Shown piece by piece: positions 1 through 8,733 of a stretch of DNA of 16,666 bases. Source of the stretch: CAZSNT01 sp964607765. GTDB lineage: Bacteria; Verrucomicrobiota; Lentisphaeria; Oligosphaerales; JABHEG01. The translations under genes were made by a program, and so were the position numbers. Location: NCBI GenBank assembly GCA_964607765.1, contig CAZSNT010000202.1:1-16666 (forward strand), given 5' to 3'. The notes under the pieces were generated by a model. It did not search any database and had not been told where the DNA came from. It saw only the letters and a program-made list of their open reading frames with translations. The number at the start of each line of letters is the position of its first letter. Positions within the stretch are counted from its first letter, which is position 1.

Positions 1-17
1 ACGTACGGATCTGTGCG

Positions 18-43
18 GGGGGCGCCGGGCAACCGGCGTCCCT
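18..43. repeat. GC-rich hairpin with GNRA-type loop
   Basis: An 11-bp stem (18-28 against 33-43, with two G-U pairs) closes a GCAA tetraloop at 29-32. No T-run follows, so a classical intrinsic terminator is unlikely. It looks like an extragenic palindromic repeat. Nothing coding is visible around it. Confidence 0.5.
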
Positions 44-50
44 ACCGCGT

Positions 51-80
51 CGTGGGAGATTAGGGTGGGAGATTAGGGGG
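51..80 (+). repeat. Tandem AGATTAGGG repeat, two units
   Basis: Two near-identical units with the core AGATTAGGG sit side by side. The same core recurs in the element at 12141-12288 and three times in the half element at 16576-16666, so it belongs to a dispersed intergenic repeat family of this genome. Confidence 0.6.
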
Positions 81-194
81 CTCCGCGCGCCAGATCAGTT
101 CACCCGAACGCCGTTTCTCCCGCTTCGCGGGATCATGGCGTCGGTGACTTCACCGTTCCCGGGCGGAAGATGATCGGGCGGACTGGATTCCGGG

Positions 195-352
195 AATCGT
201 ACTCGCGATCGTACTCGCGATCGAGCCTCGACAGCCAGGCAAAAGGCCTGTGATCCTGGCGGACGAGAACGGACCGGGGCAAGACCGGCACCGGGCAGCC
301 GAGCCGGGACGCTGGGAATCGAGTACGATCGCGAGTGCGATCACGAGCACGA
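195..352. repeat. Inverted array of degenerate 12-mers
   Basis: The left arm has two exact tandem copies of CGTACTCGCGAT (198-209 and 210-221). The right arm has degenerate copies of its reverse complement, ATCGCGAGTACG (about 318-351). About 95 GC-rich bases separate them. Frames read through the right arm give low-complexity Arg/Glu/Asp/Tyr peptides and no recognisable protein. I see no supported gene between 1 and 432. Confidence 0.5.
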
Positions 353-432
353 TGGAGAAGCCTGGAGCCCCCTTCGGGAACAACTGCCCTCAGAGGACTT
401 CTCAAAGCTCGCCCGCAGAAGCCCACGCTGGC

Positions 433-473
433 GTGAGAACATTGTCGATTCATCCGGCTGGCTGGAGTATTTT
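433..473 (+). other. Detached N-terminus of the PIN-domain gene
   Basis: From 438 to 473, in frame with the PIN gene at 474, the DNA encodes N-I-V-D-S-S-G-W-L-E-Y-F. This matches the usual beta-1 strand and first catalytic Asp of VapC-type PIN domains. No in-frame ATG, GTG or TTG precedes it back through the repeat. A GTG at 433 is one base out of frame; one extra A in the AA run at 438-439 would give MRNIVDSSGWLEYF joined directly to the downstream frame. Either the gene is disrupted here or the consensus lost a base. Confidence 0.6.
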
Positions 474-809
474 GTGGACGGACCGAATGCATCGTGTTTT
501 GCGGCGCCACTGAGGGATGTTGACGAGCTCATCGTCCCAGCAGTTTCCGTCTACGAGGTCTTCAAGGTGTTGCTACGGGAAAGCGGCGAAGATGCCGCCC
601 TCCAAGGTGCGGCGGCGATGCAGCGGGCAACAGTGGTTGACCTTACGGGTACACTGGCGATGTCAGCCGCAACCCTGAGTCTGAAGCACTCTCTTCCCAT
701 GGCAGATAGCATCATCCTCGCTACAGCGGAAGCGCACGAGGCCATGCTTTGGACACAGGACAGCGACTTTGATGGTGTCCCCGGGGTCAGCTACTTCCGG
801 AAGCAGTAG
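474..809 (+). CDS. PIN-domain (VapC-like) ribonuclease toxin, N-terminally truncated
   Basis: PIN-domain toxins are Mg2+-dependent RNases, usually paired with an antitoxin. Counting from the GTG at 474 the protein has 111 residues, and three of the four acidic positions are visible: E28 in VYEVFK, D78 in MADSIILATA, and D96/D98 in WTQDSDF. The first catalytic Asp lies upstream, in frame, at 447-449 (see 433-473). Including it restores about 125 residues, the normal VapC length, so GTG 474 is unlikely to be the ancestral start. I recognise no antitoxin upstream: the preceding sequence is repeat, although the possible start GTG 433 overlaps a TGA. The gene converges with the minus-strand operon and is not functionally tied to it. 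The family call is firm; activity is doubtful because of the start. Confidence 0.8.
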   Translation: MDGPNASCFAAPLRDVDELIVPAVSVYEVFKVLLRESGEDAALQGAAAMQRATVVDLTGTLAMSAATLSLKHSLPMADSIILATAEAHEAMLWTQDSDFDGVPGVSYFRKQ

Positions 810-1020
810 ACGGGGAGATGCCAACATCCGGATGCACTTGACGGGTCTGCTGCGCGGCGCCGCAAGTGATATGTGTGAGTGTGTCTTCAGAAGCCCTCAA
901 TCGCTGCCAATGCCGCTGAACTCGCTGCCAGCTTCATCAGTTTGCCTCTCATGAGCTTGTCTCAGCCTTTCCTGCGGCCGCACACCCCACCACTGTGCCA
1001 GCTCGGTCCATTCTCGACGT
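810..1020. other. Convergent intergenic region, nothing recognised
   Basis: This lies between the PIN gene stop and the stop of the minus-strand operon. A 10-bp palindrome GCGGCGCCGC sits at 854-863, but no stem followed by a T-run is evident on either strand. No coding segment can be supported. Confidence 0.4.
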
Positions 1021-2899
1021 CTACTGCGCGTCTGCGAACAGGTGTTCCGCCAGGTACTTGCGGCGCAGCTCGGCGACGTGGAAGTTGATCTCAAACCAGT
1101 CGGGCACGGTGTTCTCGTAGAGGACTTTGAACCGGTCGGCGTCGAGGGCGTCGAGTTGTGCCATGGCCTCGCCGGCAGTCGAGAGGCGATCGAGTTCCGG
1201 CCGTAGGGCGGTCTCGTAGAAGGCGGGGTCGCCGAGTTCGGGGTCCACCCATCGCGCGGCGAGCTTCTTGCTCGTGTTCTTGTAGTGCGCCCACGCCTTG
1301 CGGGCGATGTTGCGGCGGATGGTTCGCAGCGCTTCCGGGGCAGGGGACTGCCACGTGATCGTGCCCCAGCGACTGCGCTCATGCACGCGCCCGCCCCAGG
1401 TCACGCCGCCGCCGGGCGCCCAGCGGATGGTGGAGAACAGCCAGTCCTTGCCCGTGTCGAACGGCAGAACATCGTACACGGCCTCCCAAGGTATGAAGAA
1501 GCGCGTGCCGATCACACCGTCATGGACCACGGTTTCCGCCTGCATGCGGCCGTCCAGGGAACGGTATCGGCTGTTTGGGGAGCACCAGTCGTAGACACTG
1601 AGTTCGTTGTTCGTCTGCCTCAGGATCCACTGGTAGTAGGGCTCGTCGTCTGTCCCGGGCACGAAGAACGTCTCCAACGCGCCGAGATTGCCGTTGTCGA
1701 GCGTGATGGTTTCCGCATTGGGTTCGCCACACTGCACGAAGATGTGCCAGCCCGCCGGGTCGTAGACCATGAAGAAGGTGGTGCTGTCGATGTACGGCTG
1801 CACCGTTCCCCCTTTGGTCACGCCCCGGTCGGCTGCGGCATCGGTATACATCAGCGCGGCATCTTTGCTCGAGTAGGGGGTGAAGCCCGTGGCCCGCCGG
1901 CTCTCGTCGCGGACGATGTCCGAGAGCAGCCAGCCCGCCGCCCCGAGCGGGGCGTGATCGACGTATGTGCAGACGGTGCTGTTGTTGGGGGTCTGCGGAT
2001 TGGCCTCGCCGACCATGCGAAGGAGCGCTCTGACCGGCTCGTACTGCGTGCCTGCAGTCAGCGTCTTCGCGGCCATCTTCAGCCCCTCGAACCTGTCCTC
2101 GTTCGACAGTGCCAACTCGGTGGCCCTCGAGGCGACGAATGTGCCGTCGATCGTGCCGTTTCCTGCCGCGTCGCCGAGTGCGTGGCGGATCAATGCCGCT
2201 TCGAACCTCGCCATCGCCGGCAGCTCCGCGTCGGACACGGCCTTCGCCGCGGCATCCGCGGCCTCGCGCGGCTTCCGCAGTTGGAGCAGCGCCCTGATGT
2301 GGTCCCTGTAGAGTCGCTTACGCCAGGGCAGCGGCACATTCTGCGTCTTGAAGAGTTCTGCGCAGGCGAAGGCCCGGTGCTCGGGCGTGACGTATACCCA
2401 GCGTCCCCGCCGCGTAACCAGCTTCCACAGACAGGTCCTCGTCTCCGAATGCCGGGGCTCGATTACCTGCATCTGTTTCAGCCTGTCGACTGCGGCCTGC
2501 ATCCGGCTCTGCCCGAGCAGGATGCCGAAGATACGCGCGTGGATCTTGAGCTTGTCCTTGGCTGCGAGACCGTGCGTGTCCAGAAGCCCCTCCGCCTTGT
2601 CGACGGCTTCCGCGTGCTTGCTCTCGCCGCACAGGGCGTCCGCCTCGTAGAGGGCGGCGTCGATGCGCTTGGACACCGGCTGCTCGTCGTCGGCTGCCAG
2701 GGCGCGGGAGATCTCCTTCGATGCCTCGAAGTTGCGCAGATAGTTCCACAACCTGACGATGCGCACCCCCGCGTCGAAGCGTTCCGCCGCTGTGGCGGTT
2801 GTGCTGCCGTAGACCCTCCTGAACTCGGCGATCGCCTCCGTCCGTTTCTTCTCGCGCTCCAGCTTCCTTCCATTCGCCAGGATGTCCTTGGCGCTCTCC
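1021..2899 (-). CDS. TPR-like plus CBM9-like domain protein, 5' end in the gap
   Basis: This is a partial protein: the N-terminus runs into the N gap and the stop is TAG at 1021-1023. The first third (about 2890-2230) is alpha-helical with tetratricopeptide-like helix pairs, for example AEAVDKAEGLLDTHG and KPREAADAAAKAV. The C-terminal half (about 1800-1340) has the layout of a family-9 carbohydrate-binding/DOMON-like beta-sandwich: a buried hydrophobic strand (TTFFMVYD), an EPYYQWIL strand, and a late FFIPWEAV followed by WGTITW. A helical tail ends the protein. It is last in the minus-strand operon and probably helps bind or present glycan. No signal peptide is visible, either because it lies in the gap or because this is the C-terminal part of the upstream gene. 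Exact function is unknown. Confidence 0.7.
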
Positions 2900-2999
2900 N
2901 NNNNNNNNNNNNNNNNNNNNNNNNNNNNNNNNNNNNNNNNNNNNNNNNNNNNNNNNNNNNNNNNNNNNNNNNNNNNNNNNNNNNNNNNNNNNNNNNNNN
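2900..2999. other. Assembly gap (100 N)
   Basis: Exactly 100 Ns, the conventional length for a gap of unknown size. The reading frames of the genes on either side are offset, so they join in one frame only if the true gap is a multiple of three. Confidence 0.99.
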
Positions 3000-4624
3000 T
3001 CCCAGTGGATCGTGTCGATGATGCCGCCGCGCGTGGGGTAGACGAAGCGGATCCGGTATTTGGTGCCGGAGAACTCGTCATTCCACACGTTCTTGGAGAG
3101 ATAGCTGTAGTAGCGGTAGTTCCCGGACCCGTCCAGATCGTTCTTGTAGATGCGCCAGCCGTGGTAGCGCCGGATGAAGTCCGGATTCTCGGGCCCGGAG
3201 TGCGGCCTGGCGTAGGTCATCAGCCGCCCGTCCACCGCGTGGATGTCACGGGCAATGTCCTTGTCGTACCCCGACGTGCTGAGCATGTCCAGGAGGTAGG
3301 CACCGTGATCAAAGGAACTGCGGACGTGCGTGGCGGTCTGGTAAATGTCCATTCCCTGGTCCTGCACGATCTTGTGAGAGTGTCTCGAGCGGTAAACGTT
3401 GCGGCCGCTGATCTCGTCTCGCCCGCAGGCGTAGATCGTGGGCTCTCCGTAGACCTTCCGGATCGTATCCCGCGTGAACGTCAGGCTCTTCATGTTCGCC
3501 TCGCGCAGATAGTCCGGGACCGGCTTGTCGTGCTGTTCGTAGGCCCAGAACATGACGGAGTGACTGGTGCTGGGCGTTCCCAGCACCACGTCCGTGCTCA
3601 TGCCGGCCTCACGCATGAGTTCGAGCTGGGGCCGGAACAGCGCCCGCCCGTTGTAGCCGTCTGCGCCGACCCCCACCTTGGGCGAGGTAACATTGTGCCG
3701 GCGCAGGTTGAGCAGCTCGTGCCTGACCAGTCGCTTCGATTCCTTCAGGTCGTTCCCGGTCATGACCATGTAGAAGGCCAGCTGGCTCGTGTTGTAGATG
3801 GTCACGTGAAAGTCGCGGGTGACGTCGTAGTAGGTCTTCGGCTGAGGAAGCACAAAGGGGAGCACGCGCAGCTGCAGCTTGAGCGTGCCCAGGATGGCGC
3901 CTTGCGCCGTGAGCGTGAGCGTGCCCGAATGGACACCCGCGACCGCATCCCGGGGAACGCGAACCGTGATCCAGAACTGCTTCCCTCGGCCCTCCGAGAG
4001 CTTCACCGGAAGCAGGCTCGGCGCGTCGCCTACGGGCGCCGTTGCGTAGTTGAAAGGCTCCTGAGCTGCGGCCGGCGGGGCCGAGATCCAGACGTAGTCC
4101 GTGCCGTCGGGGTAGTCGTGGCGCAGGTAGTTGTCTTGCGTGCTGTGGTCGACCTTGATCAGGCGCTCGTCGTTGAGCAGCAACTCGGGCACGTACGTCT
4201 TCTTGTACGCATCGCCGAAGTAGTTGTACCAGGCATTCCCGCCCTTGTACCAGCACGTGACCACTTTCAGGTCGACGTTTGATCGCGGGATCACGCCTTT
4301 GTCACTTCTCAGCTCGGAGACCGATAGCTGGACATCGTCGATGTCCCTGAGCGCAAAGACCATGAACGACGCGGGGATGTACTCGTCCTTGGCCGCAACG
4401 ATGCGCAGTGTGTCCGTGCACTCACCGTCCGTGGGCAGCGTGTCCGGCAGTCGCTTCTCGTTGCTCATGGGCGCGACCACGTAACAGACCACGTCGCGGC
4501 CTCGCCACGCGGGGCTTCTCCGCGCATCGGCCTTCAGTTGCTCCTCCAGAGCGTCGGTTCCGGCCAACGCCGCATGATGCAGCGTGAGCAGCGCCCCAGC
4601 CAGGAGCAGGGGATGTGTTCTCAT
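3000..4624 (-). CDS. Secreted DUF4091/glycoside-hydrolase-like protein, 3' end in the gap
   Basis: The start ATG at 4624 follows a GGGAGAG ribosome site six bases upstream, and lies three bases past the stop of the preceding gene. Residues 1-22 (MRTHPLLLAGALLTLHHAAL then AG) form a signal peptide. Residues ~60-260 look like an N-terminal beta-sandwich (DTLRIVAAKDEYIPASFMVFAL, with RVLPFVLPQPK as exit strand). A likely barrel follows from about residue 265, with the acidic motif CGRDEISGRN (D403, E404), comparable to the YGxDEP-type motif of DUF4091-like proteins. The sequence stops at GGIIDTIHW, where such families normally continue with a conserved W-E-G-hR-E-G-hDD region, so the C-terminus is missing. 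A role in extracellular glycan breakdown is inferred from fold and operon. Substrate and activity are unknown. Confidence 0.75.
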
Positions 4625-4627
4625 CGC

Positions 4628-7600
4628 TTACTCTCCCTCTCTGTCACGACGGTGTTCGACGACTCTCAGGTCCGTGATGTCCATCTTGCTGACCAGGTAG
4701 AACCGCAGGCTTCCGTTCCCGGCAGGGACGTCCGTGTCGGCCAGCGTCGCTGTCTTCTCGCCGTCGGACACGACGACAACCAGCCGTTTGTCACGGACTT
4801 TCAGATGTGCCGTGTACCAGCGGTCGGCCTCGAACGGCTGCCAGTCGCTGTCGGCGTACGGGAAGGTCTGCTTGTATCTCCTGGCGGCGTCCGCGTCCTT
4901 CGTGTCGCAGCTGAGCGTCAGAGAGTTCTCCCGGAAAGAGACCGCGTGGCGGAAGAACTCGACGTCGTCCCGCTGCTTCCCGCCCCACTTGATGTAGAGC
5001 CCGAGGTGGCGCCGTGCAGGCTCGGCGAAGCGGAAGCGGAAGGACAGGTCGTACTCGTGCCACAGCCGGGCGCCGCAGAAGTCGGTCCCGAGCCCGGTGT
5101 AGGAGGGCGCGTGCAGGTGCTTCCTGCCACCCTGTTCGCGGATCTCGGCCGTTTCGCTGAGGCAGGGCACCGGCCCCACGTCGAAGGAACGGAAATCCTC
5201 AGTCCAGAGGACGTTCGCTGCGTCTGTACTTCCGAGCTCGGATGCCGGCGCCGGAGCGGCACGCGGAACATCCGTCTGCCCGTGTTCGCCAGCCGTTCCG
5301 AGGTCCCTGAAACGCAGGACGGCATCGACGCCTTTCATCTCGGTCAGGTCCAGGGCCTTGCGGTTCATGCGCACGGTGAGCCCGACGAGTTTGATCGGGA
5401 ACTCGATGGTTGCGTTGCGGTCCCGATGGTTGCCGGTCCAGCGTCTACCGGCCGAGCGGTTGATCTCCTTCGAACTGCCGTCGATCGGAAAGCTCATGAA
5501 GCACCAGCCGTCGTGTGAGATCGACAGGTCGCCCGGCCAGTCGTGGTACGATCCTTCAGTCCGCCACAGGGCTCCGCTCGCGTCCCGGATCTCGAAGATG
5601 ATCTTGCCCCAGCCGCAGTCCCCTTTCACCCACAGCCCAATGGTGTCCGGCCTGCCGGGGACGGGAATCGGCTGCTTGAGTCGCAAGGTGGTGTATTCGC
5701 TCACGACCGCAGGCACGTTCCCGGCCCTGTTCAGCTGCACCTGCAGGCAGTCCCCCTTTTCGTCATCTTCGACTTGCGTGAACTCGATGTTGCCACGCTG
5801 CGAGATGGGCAGACGCCGGAAGCTCTGCGACGTGAAGCTCATGTCAGAGGGGAACTGGCACCACTCGTCGATGTTGTCCATCCGGTTAGCCACACGGAAG
5901 GATGCCGGCGGCTTGGGATACTCCCGGGACGGGATGCCGACGGACTCCGCCCGTACGGGGCTGACCAGATAGATCGGTGCCGTTCCACAGCGAACGGTCA
6001 GTCGCTTGCGCCATCTGCTGATGGCTGCCTGTTCTTCCCGGCCGTAGAGGTCGACCACGGTCACGGAGCCGCGCTCCGGCAAGCGGAAGTCGAGCTCTGC
6101 CTGCCCGCGCGGCGTCCAGACCGCGTAGACATATCTGCCGTCGGCACGCTCGAACTCCAGTGTGTGAACGCTGGCCGAACTGTCGGGCATCTTGCGGGTG
6201 AAGGTGACTTGGTCCAGCACCCGCGTCAGCGTGGCGATGGCGACGTACGCAGGCTTGGGGTTCAGCAGCGGGTTCCGGCGCAAGATCCCGCCGCCGCCCC
6301 ACGCCGTGTTGTAGTATGCGTTGCCGGCATCGTTGAGCATGCCGGTGTAGATCGTCTTGAACCCGAACGCGTAGCTGAGCAAGGCGTCGCGAACGTAGAA
6401 TTCGGCCTGGCCGCGCGGTCCCAGCGTCTTGCTCATGCGAGAAGTGAACTCGTAGCAGGCCGTCGTGGGCCGCTCAACGCCGAAGCGCCGCGCCGTCTCC
6501 TCACCCAGCCAGACCCCGCCCAAACCCCCGTTGAGCTTCTCCGGGGCGAATGTCTGGCCAACGATCTCACTGCCGATGAAGTCGATGTACTGCGGGTCGA
6601 AGCCGTTGCGCAACAGCGCGGAAATGGCGCCCGAGGATGTCTGTGCGTTGCCGACGATGAGCTTGATGTGGGGGAATTTCTCCCGATAGAATTCCGCTGC
6701 GTTGGTGACTTCCTCGACACGGTCCCGGTACTTTGCCGCGGTCTTCTCCCCGTCGGACTGCCCGATCCCCCGCAGTTCGTCCGGGATGTGGTCGCCGATG
6801 GTCTCGTGCAGGAGCATGGCGTACGGCGGGCAGTTGGGGTACTTCGCGAAGAACTCGTTGACAGCGACCTCCGCCTTCGCCACCTGTTCCGGCGTCTCCA
6901 GCTTCCGGATATCCCGCAGCCAGGGGACCATGCTGAGCGTGATCTTCCAGTCGGCGAAGTCCCTCTCCGTGCGCTTGCCCATGCCGTGGGTCGTGATCTT
7001 TCGGATCCCCGCCTTGTGCAGCAACGGCCCGCCAATGTCCGGGGAACTCACTCCGTAGTGCGATGTGAACCACCAGCCCATGTACGGAGAATCGTAGCCG
7101 GCCCTGCGCGTGTCCTTGCCCAGGATTGCGAACGACGAGTCGACCGTGTAGAGCGTCTGTCCGGCGTGGTTCCTCAGGGCGAACTCGAGACCGTACCAGC
7201 CCCGGTGCCCCATCGCGAGCGACACGGGACAGTCAACGGTCCGGCCGGGCGCCAGACTGAAGGGGACAGTCTCCTGCGCCAGCGTTTCCCCGTCGATGTC
7301 GTGGATACGCCAGTCCAGCGCGACACTGCTCCGGGCTTCCGCCTTGAGTCTGACGGTCAGCTCCGGCGTCTGGTCGTTGTGGAAGATGTTGCCGGGCTGT
7401 GCCTGGACCAGGCTCAGCGCTACGGGCGCCTTCCTGAGCGTGGCACCGAACACGTGCACGGCACTCGTGGAAGCGTTGTCGACGTATCGGCTGCTGTTGT
7501 GGTACACGCCGAAGTTCCCGAGCTTGCCCAGGAACTCGAAGTCCAGGTACGACGCGCCGCAACGCATGGCCGCATGGGGATCCTCCGCCATGGTGAGAAG

Positions 7601-8722
7601 ATCGATGATCGCGCCGGGGTCCAGCTTGAACTCGACCAGGAACAGCGGGATCTGGACTGTCTGGCCATCGCGCGCGACCGTCACCGTCCCCACGCGTGTC
7701 ACGCCGGGTGCGGGGTCCGCATTTCGCGGCAGGACGATCGTGGTATCCGAGATGGCCTCGGCTCGGCCCGAACGGGCGTAGCGGGTCAGCCGCGCCGTGA
7801 TGATGGGATCGCGCTCGGGATCCGGATCGACCGCGCACAAGGCATAGGCATGCGTGTAATACGCCCGCGGCACGGAGAAGTGGGCCGTTTCGGCCATGCC
7901 GTCCAGCGCGGCGCGCGAGAGAAACTCGTTGCACTCCAAGTACCACGTGCCCATCATCTGCTTGACCAGCCCGATGTCGATGTTGTCCCGGCTGTCGGCT
8001 ACCCGCATCGGGATGCCTCTGACGGTGTGCAGCCCGGGGGGGAGGGGGAGGGTGGCCTCCTTGAGGCCCCCGTCAGGCTTTGCGACAGCCTTGAGATCGA
8101 GCGGGAGGAAATCGGCGCTTTGGTAGTGCCGGAACGATCTTGATTCCCGCACATCACCCTTGTCGCAGGAGAAGACAAGCCGCGCCATGCGCCTCGGTTC
8201 CTCGCGGCGCCCGATGAACTGGCCGTTCAGATAGAAGCTGAGTGTCTCAGAGCATTGCCTGACCTCGAATCGGACGAACGTCTCCGACGCAGGCGTCAGT
8301 GTGTCCCACTTCTCGATGAAGTCCTTCTGCAGTTTGCCGCCGTAGAGCTTCTTGGCCAGTTCTCCCGAAGGCATCTTCGCGCGATAGCGTCTGACGCGCG
8401 GGCGGGCGAAATAGGGGATGCCGTTGACCGACAGGACACCGTCCGGAAGCTCGCGCTTCGTCCAGCCGTCGAACCCGACGCTGAACCGCTGTGCTTCGAC
8501 ACGCACGGGGAGCCGGAGCGGCTTGGCCTTGTCCCCCTCGAAGTGGATGCAGAGCGCAGCCGTCCTGGCGCCGGCCAGCGAGAACTCGATGCTCAGCGCG
8601 TCATCGCCTGGTGCCAACGGCACGGTCACGTCGCCCGCGGCGACGCCGAAGGCGCCCGCCAATGCCATGGTCAATGCGCCGGAGAGCTTCCGATACGTGG
8701 AGTTGGCGGTCATCCGCGGCAT
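4628..8722 (-). CDS. Large secreted multidomain glycosidase-like protein (1364 aa)
   Basis: Start ATG 8722 has AGGGAA about eight bases upstream; ATG 8713 is an alternative. The signal peptide ends near GALTMALAGAFGVAAG (residue ~30). An N-terminal lectin-like sandwich region includes ETFVRFEVRQCSETLSFYLN, and more beta-rich domains run to residue ~540. A TIM-barrel-like domain occupies ~545-830. Candidate catalytic acids are E640 (LLHETIGDH) and E758 (TTACYEFTSR); the latter is followed by GQAEFYVRDALLSYAFGFKT, the kind of helix seen after the nucleophile strand in clan GH-A-type families. Their 118-residue spacing fits acid/base and nucleophile roles. A small beta domain (~850-915), a galactose-binding-like jelly roll (~945-1120) and a C-terminal LamG/DUF1080-like sandwich (~1165-1364) follow. 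I cannot assign a CAZy family. It is probably an exported glycan hydrolase. Confidence 0.75.
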   Translation of the reverse strand: MPRMTANSTYRKLSGALTMALAGAFGVAAGDVTVPLAPGDDALSIEFSLAGARTAALCIHFEGDKAKPLRLPVRVEAQRFSVGFDGWTKRELPDGVLSVNGIPYFARPRVRRYRAKMPSGELAKKLYGGKLQKDFIEKWDTLTPASETFVRFEVRQCSETLSFYLNGQFIGRREEPRRMARLVFSCDKGDVRESRSFRHYQSADFLPLDLKAVAKPDGGLKEATLPLPPGLHTVRGIPMRVADSRDNIDIGLVKQMMGTWYLECNEFLSRAALDGMAETAHFSVPRAYYTHAYALCAVDPDPERDPIITARLTRYARSGRAEAISDTTIVLPRNADPAPGVTRVGTVTVARDGQTVQIPLFLVEFKLDPGAIIDLLTMAEDPHAAMRCGASYLDFEFLGKLGNFGVYHNSSRYVDNASTSAVHVFGATLRKAPVALSLVQAQPGNIFHNDQTPELTVRLKAEARSSVALDWRIHDIDGETLAQETVPFSLAPGRTVDCPVSLAMGHRGWYGLEFALRNHAGQTLYTVDSSFAILGKDTRRAGYDSPYMGWWFTSHYGVSSPDIGGPLLHKAGIRKITTHGMGKRTERDFADWKITLSMVPWLRDIRKLETPEQVAKAEVAVNEFFAKYPNCPPYAMLLHETIGDHIPDELRGIGQSDGEKTAAKYRDRVEEVTNAAEFYREKFPHIKLIVGNAQTSSGAISALLRNGFDPQYIDFIGSEIVGQTFAPEKLNGGLGGVWLGEETARRFGVERPTTACYEFTSRMSKTLGPRGQAEFYVRDALLSYAFGFKTIYTGMLNDAGNAYYNTAWGGGGILRRNPLLNPKPAYVAIATLTRVLDQVTFTRKMPDSSASVHTLEFERADGRYVYAVWTPRGQAELDFRLPERGSVTVVDLYGREEQAAISRWRKRLTVRCGTAPIYLVSPVRAESVGIPSREYPKPPASFRVANRMDNIDEWCQFPSDMSFTSQSFRRLPISQRGNIEFTQVEDDEKGDCLQVQLNRAGNVPAVVSEYTTLRLKQPIPVPGRPDTIGLWVKGDCGWGKIIFEIRDASGALWRTEGSYHDWPGDLSISHDGWCFMSFPIDGSSKEINRSAGRRWTGNHRDRNATIEFPIKLVGLTVRMNRKALDLTEMKGVDAVLRFRDLGTAGEHGQTDVPRAAPAPASELGSTDAANVLWTEDFRSFDVGPVPCLSETAEIREQGGRKHLHAPSYTGLGTDFCGARLWHEYDLSFRFRFAEPARRHLGLYIKWGGKQRDDVEFFRHAVSFRENSLTLSCDTKDADAARRYKQTFPYADSDWQPFEADRWYTAHLKVRDKRLVVVVSDGEKTATLADTDVPAGNGSLRFYLVSKMDITDLRVVEHRRDREGE
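4631..4637 (-). promoter_or_regulatory. Ribosome binding site inside the upstream gene's 3' end
   Basis: GGGAGAG on the minus strand, six bases before ATG 4624. It lies within the last codons (REGE) of the upstream gene, whose TAA is at 4628-4630. This fixes the downstream start and implies translational coupling. Confidence 0.75.
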
Positions 8723-8733
8723 GTTCCGTTCCC

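Noticed and set aside
320..436. An antitoxin C-terminus ending at TGA 434-436 just before the toxin
   Set aside because: The frame runs back into the 12-mer repeat, has no start, and shows no AbrB-, CopG- or Phd-like motif. Only the stop/start overlap is suggestive.
1285..4282. Long + strand open frames opposite the TPR/CBM9 and DUF4091-like genes
   Set aside because: Same reason: antisense shadows with atypical composition, one of them running through the N gap. The minus-strand frames have recognisable family motifs.
5543..8143. An 866-codon open frame on the + strand opposite the large glycosidase-like gene
   Set aside because: Its translation is low-complexity, Arg/Val/Leu/Asp-rich and has no domain. 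It is the antisense shadow of a GC-rich gene whose minus-strand reading has a signal peptide and clear domains.
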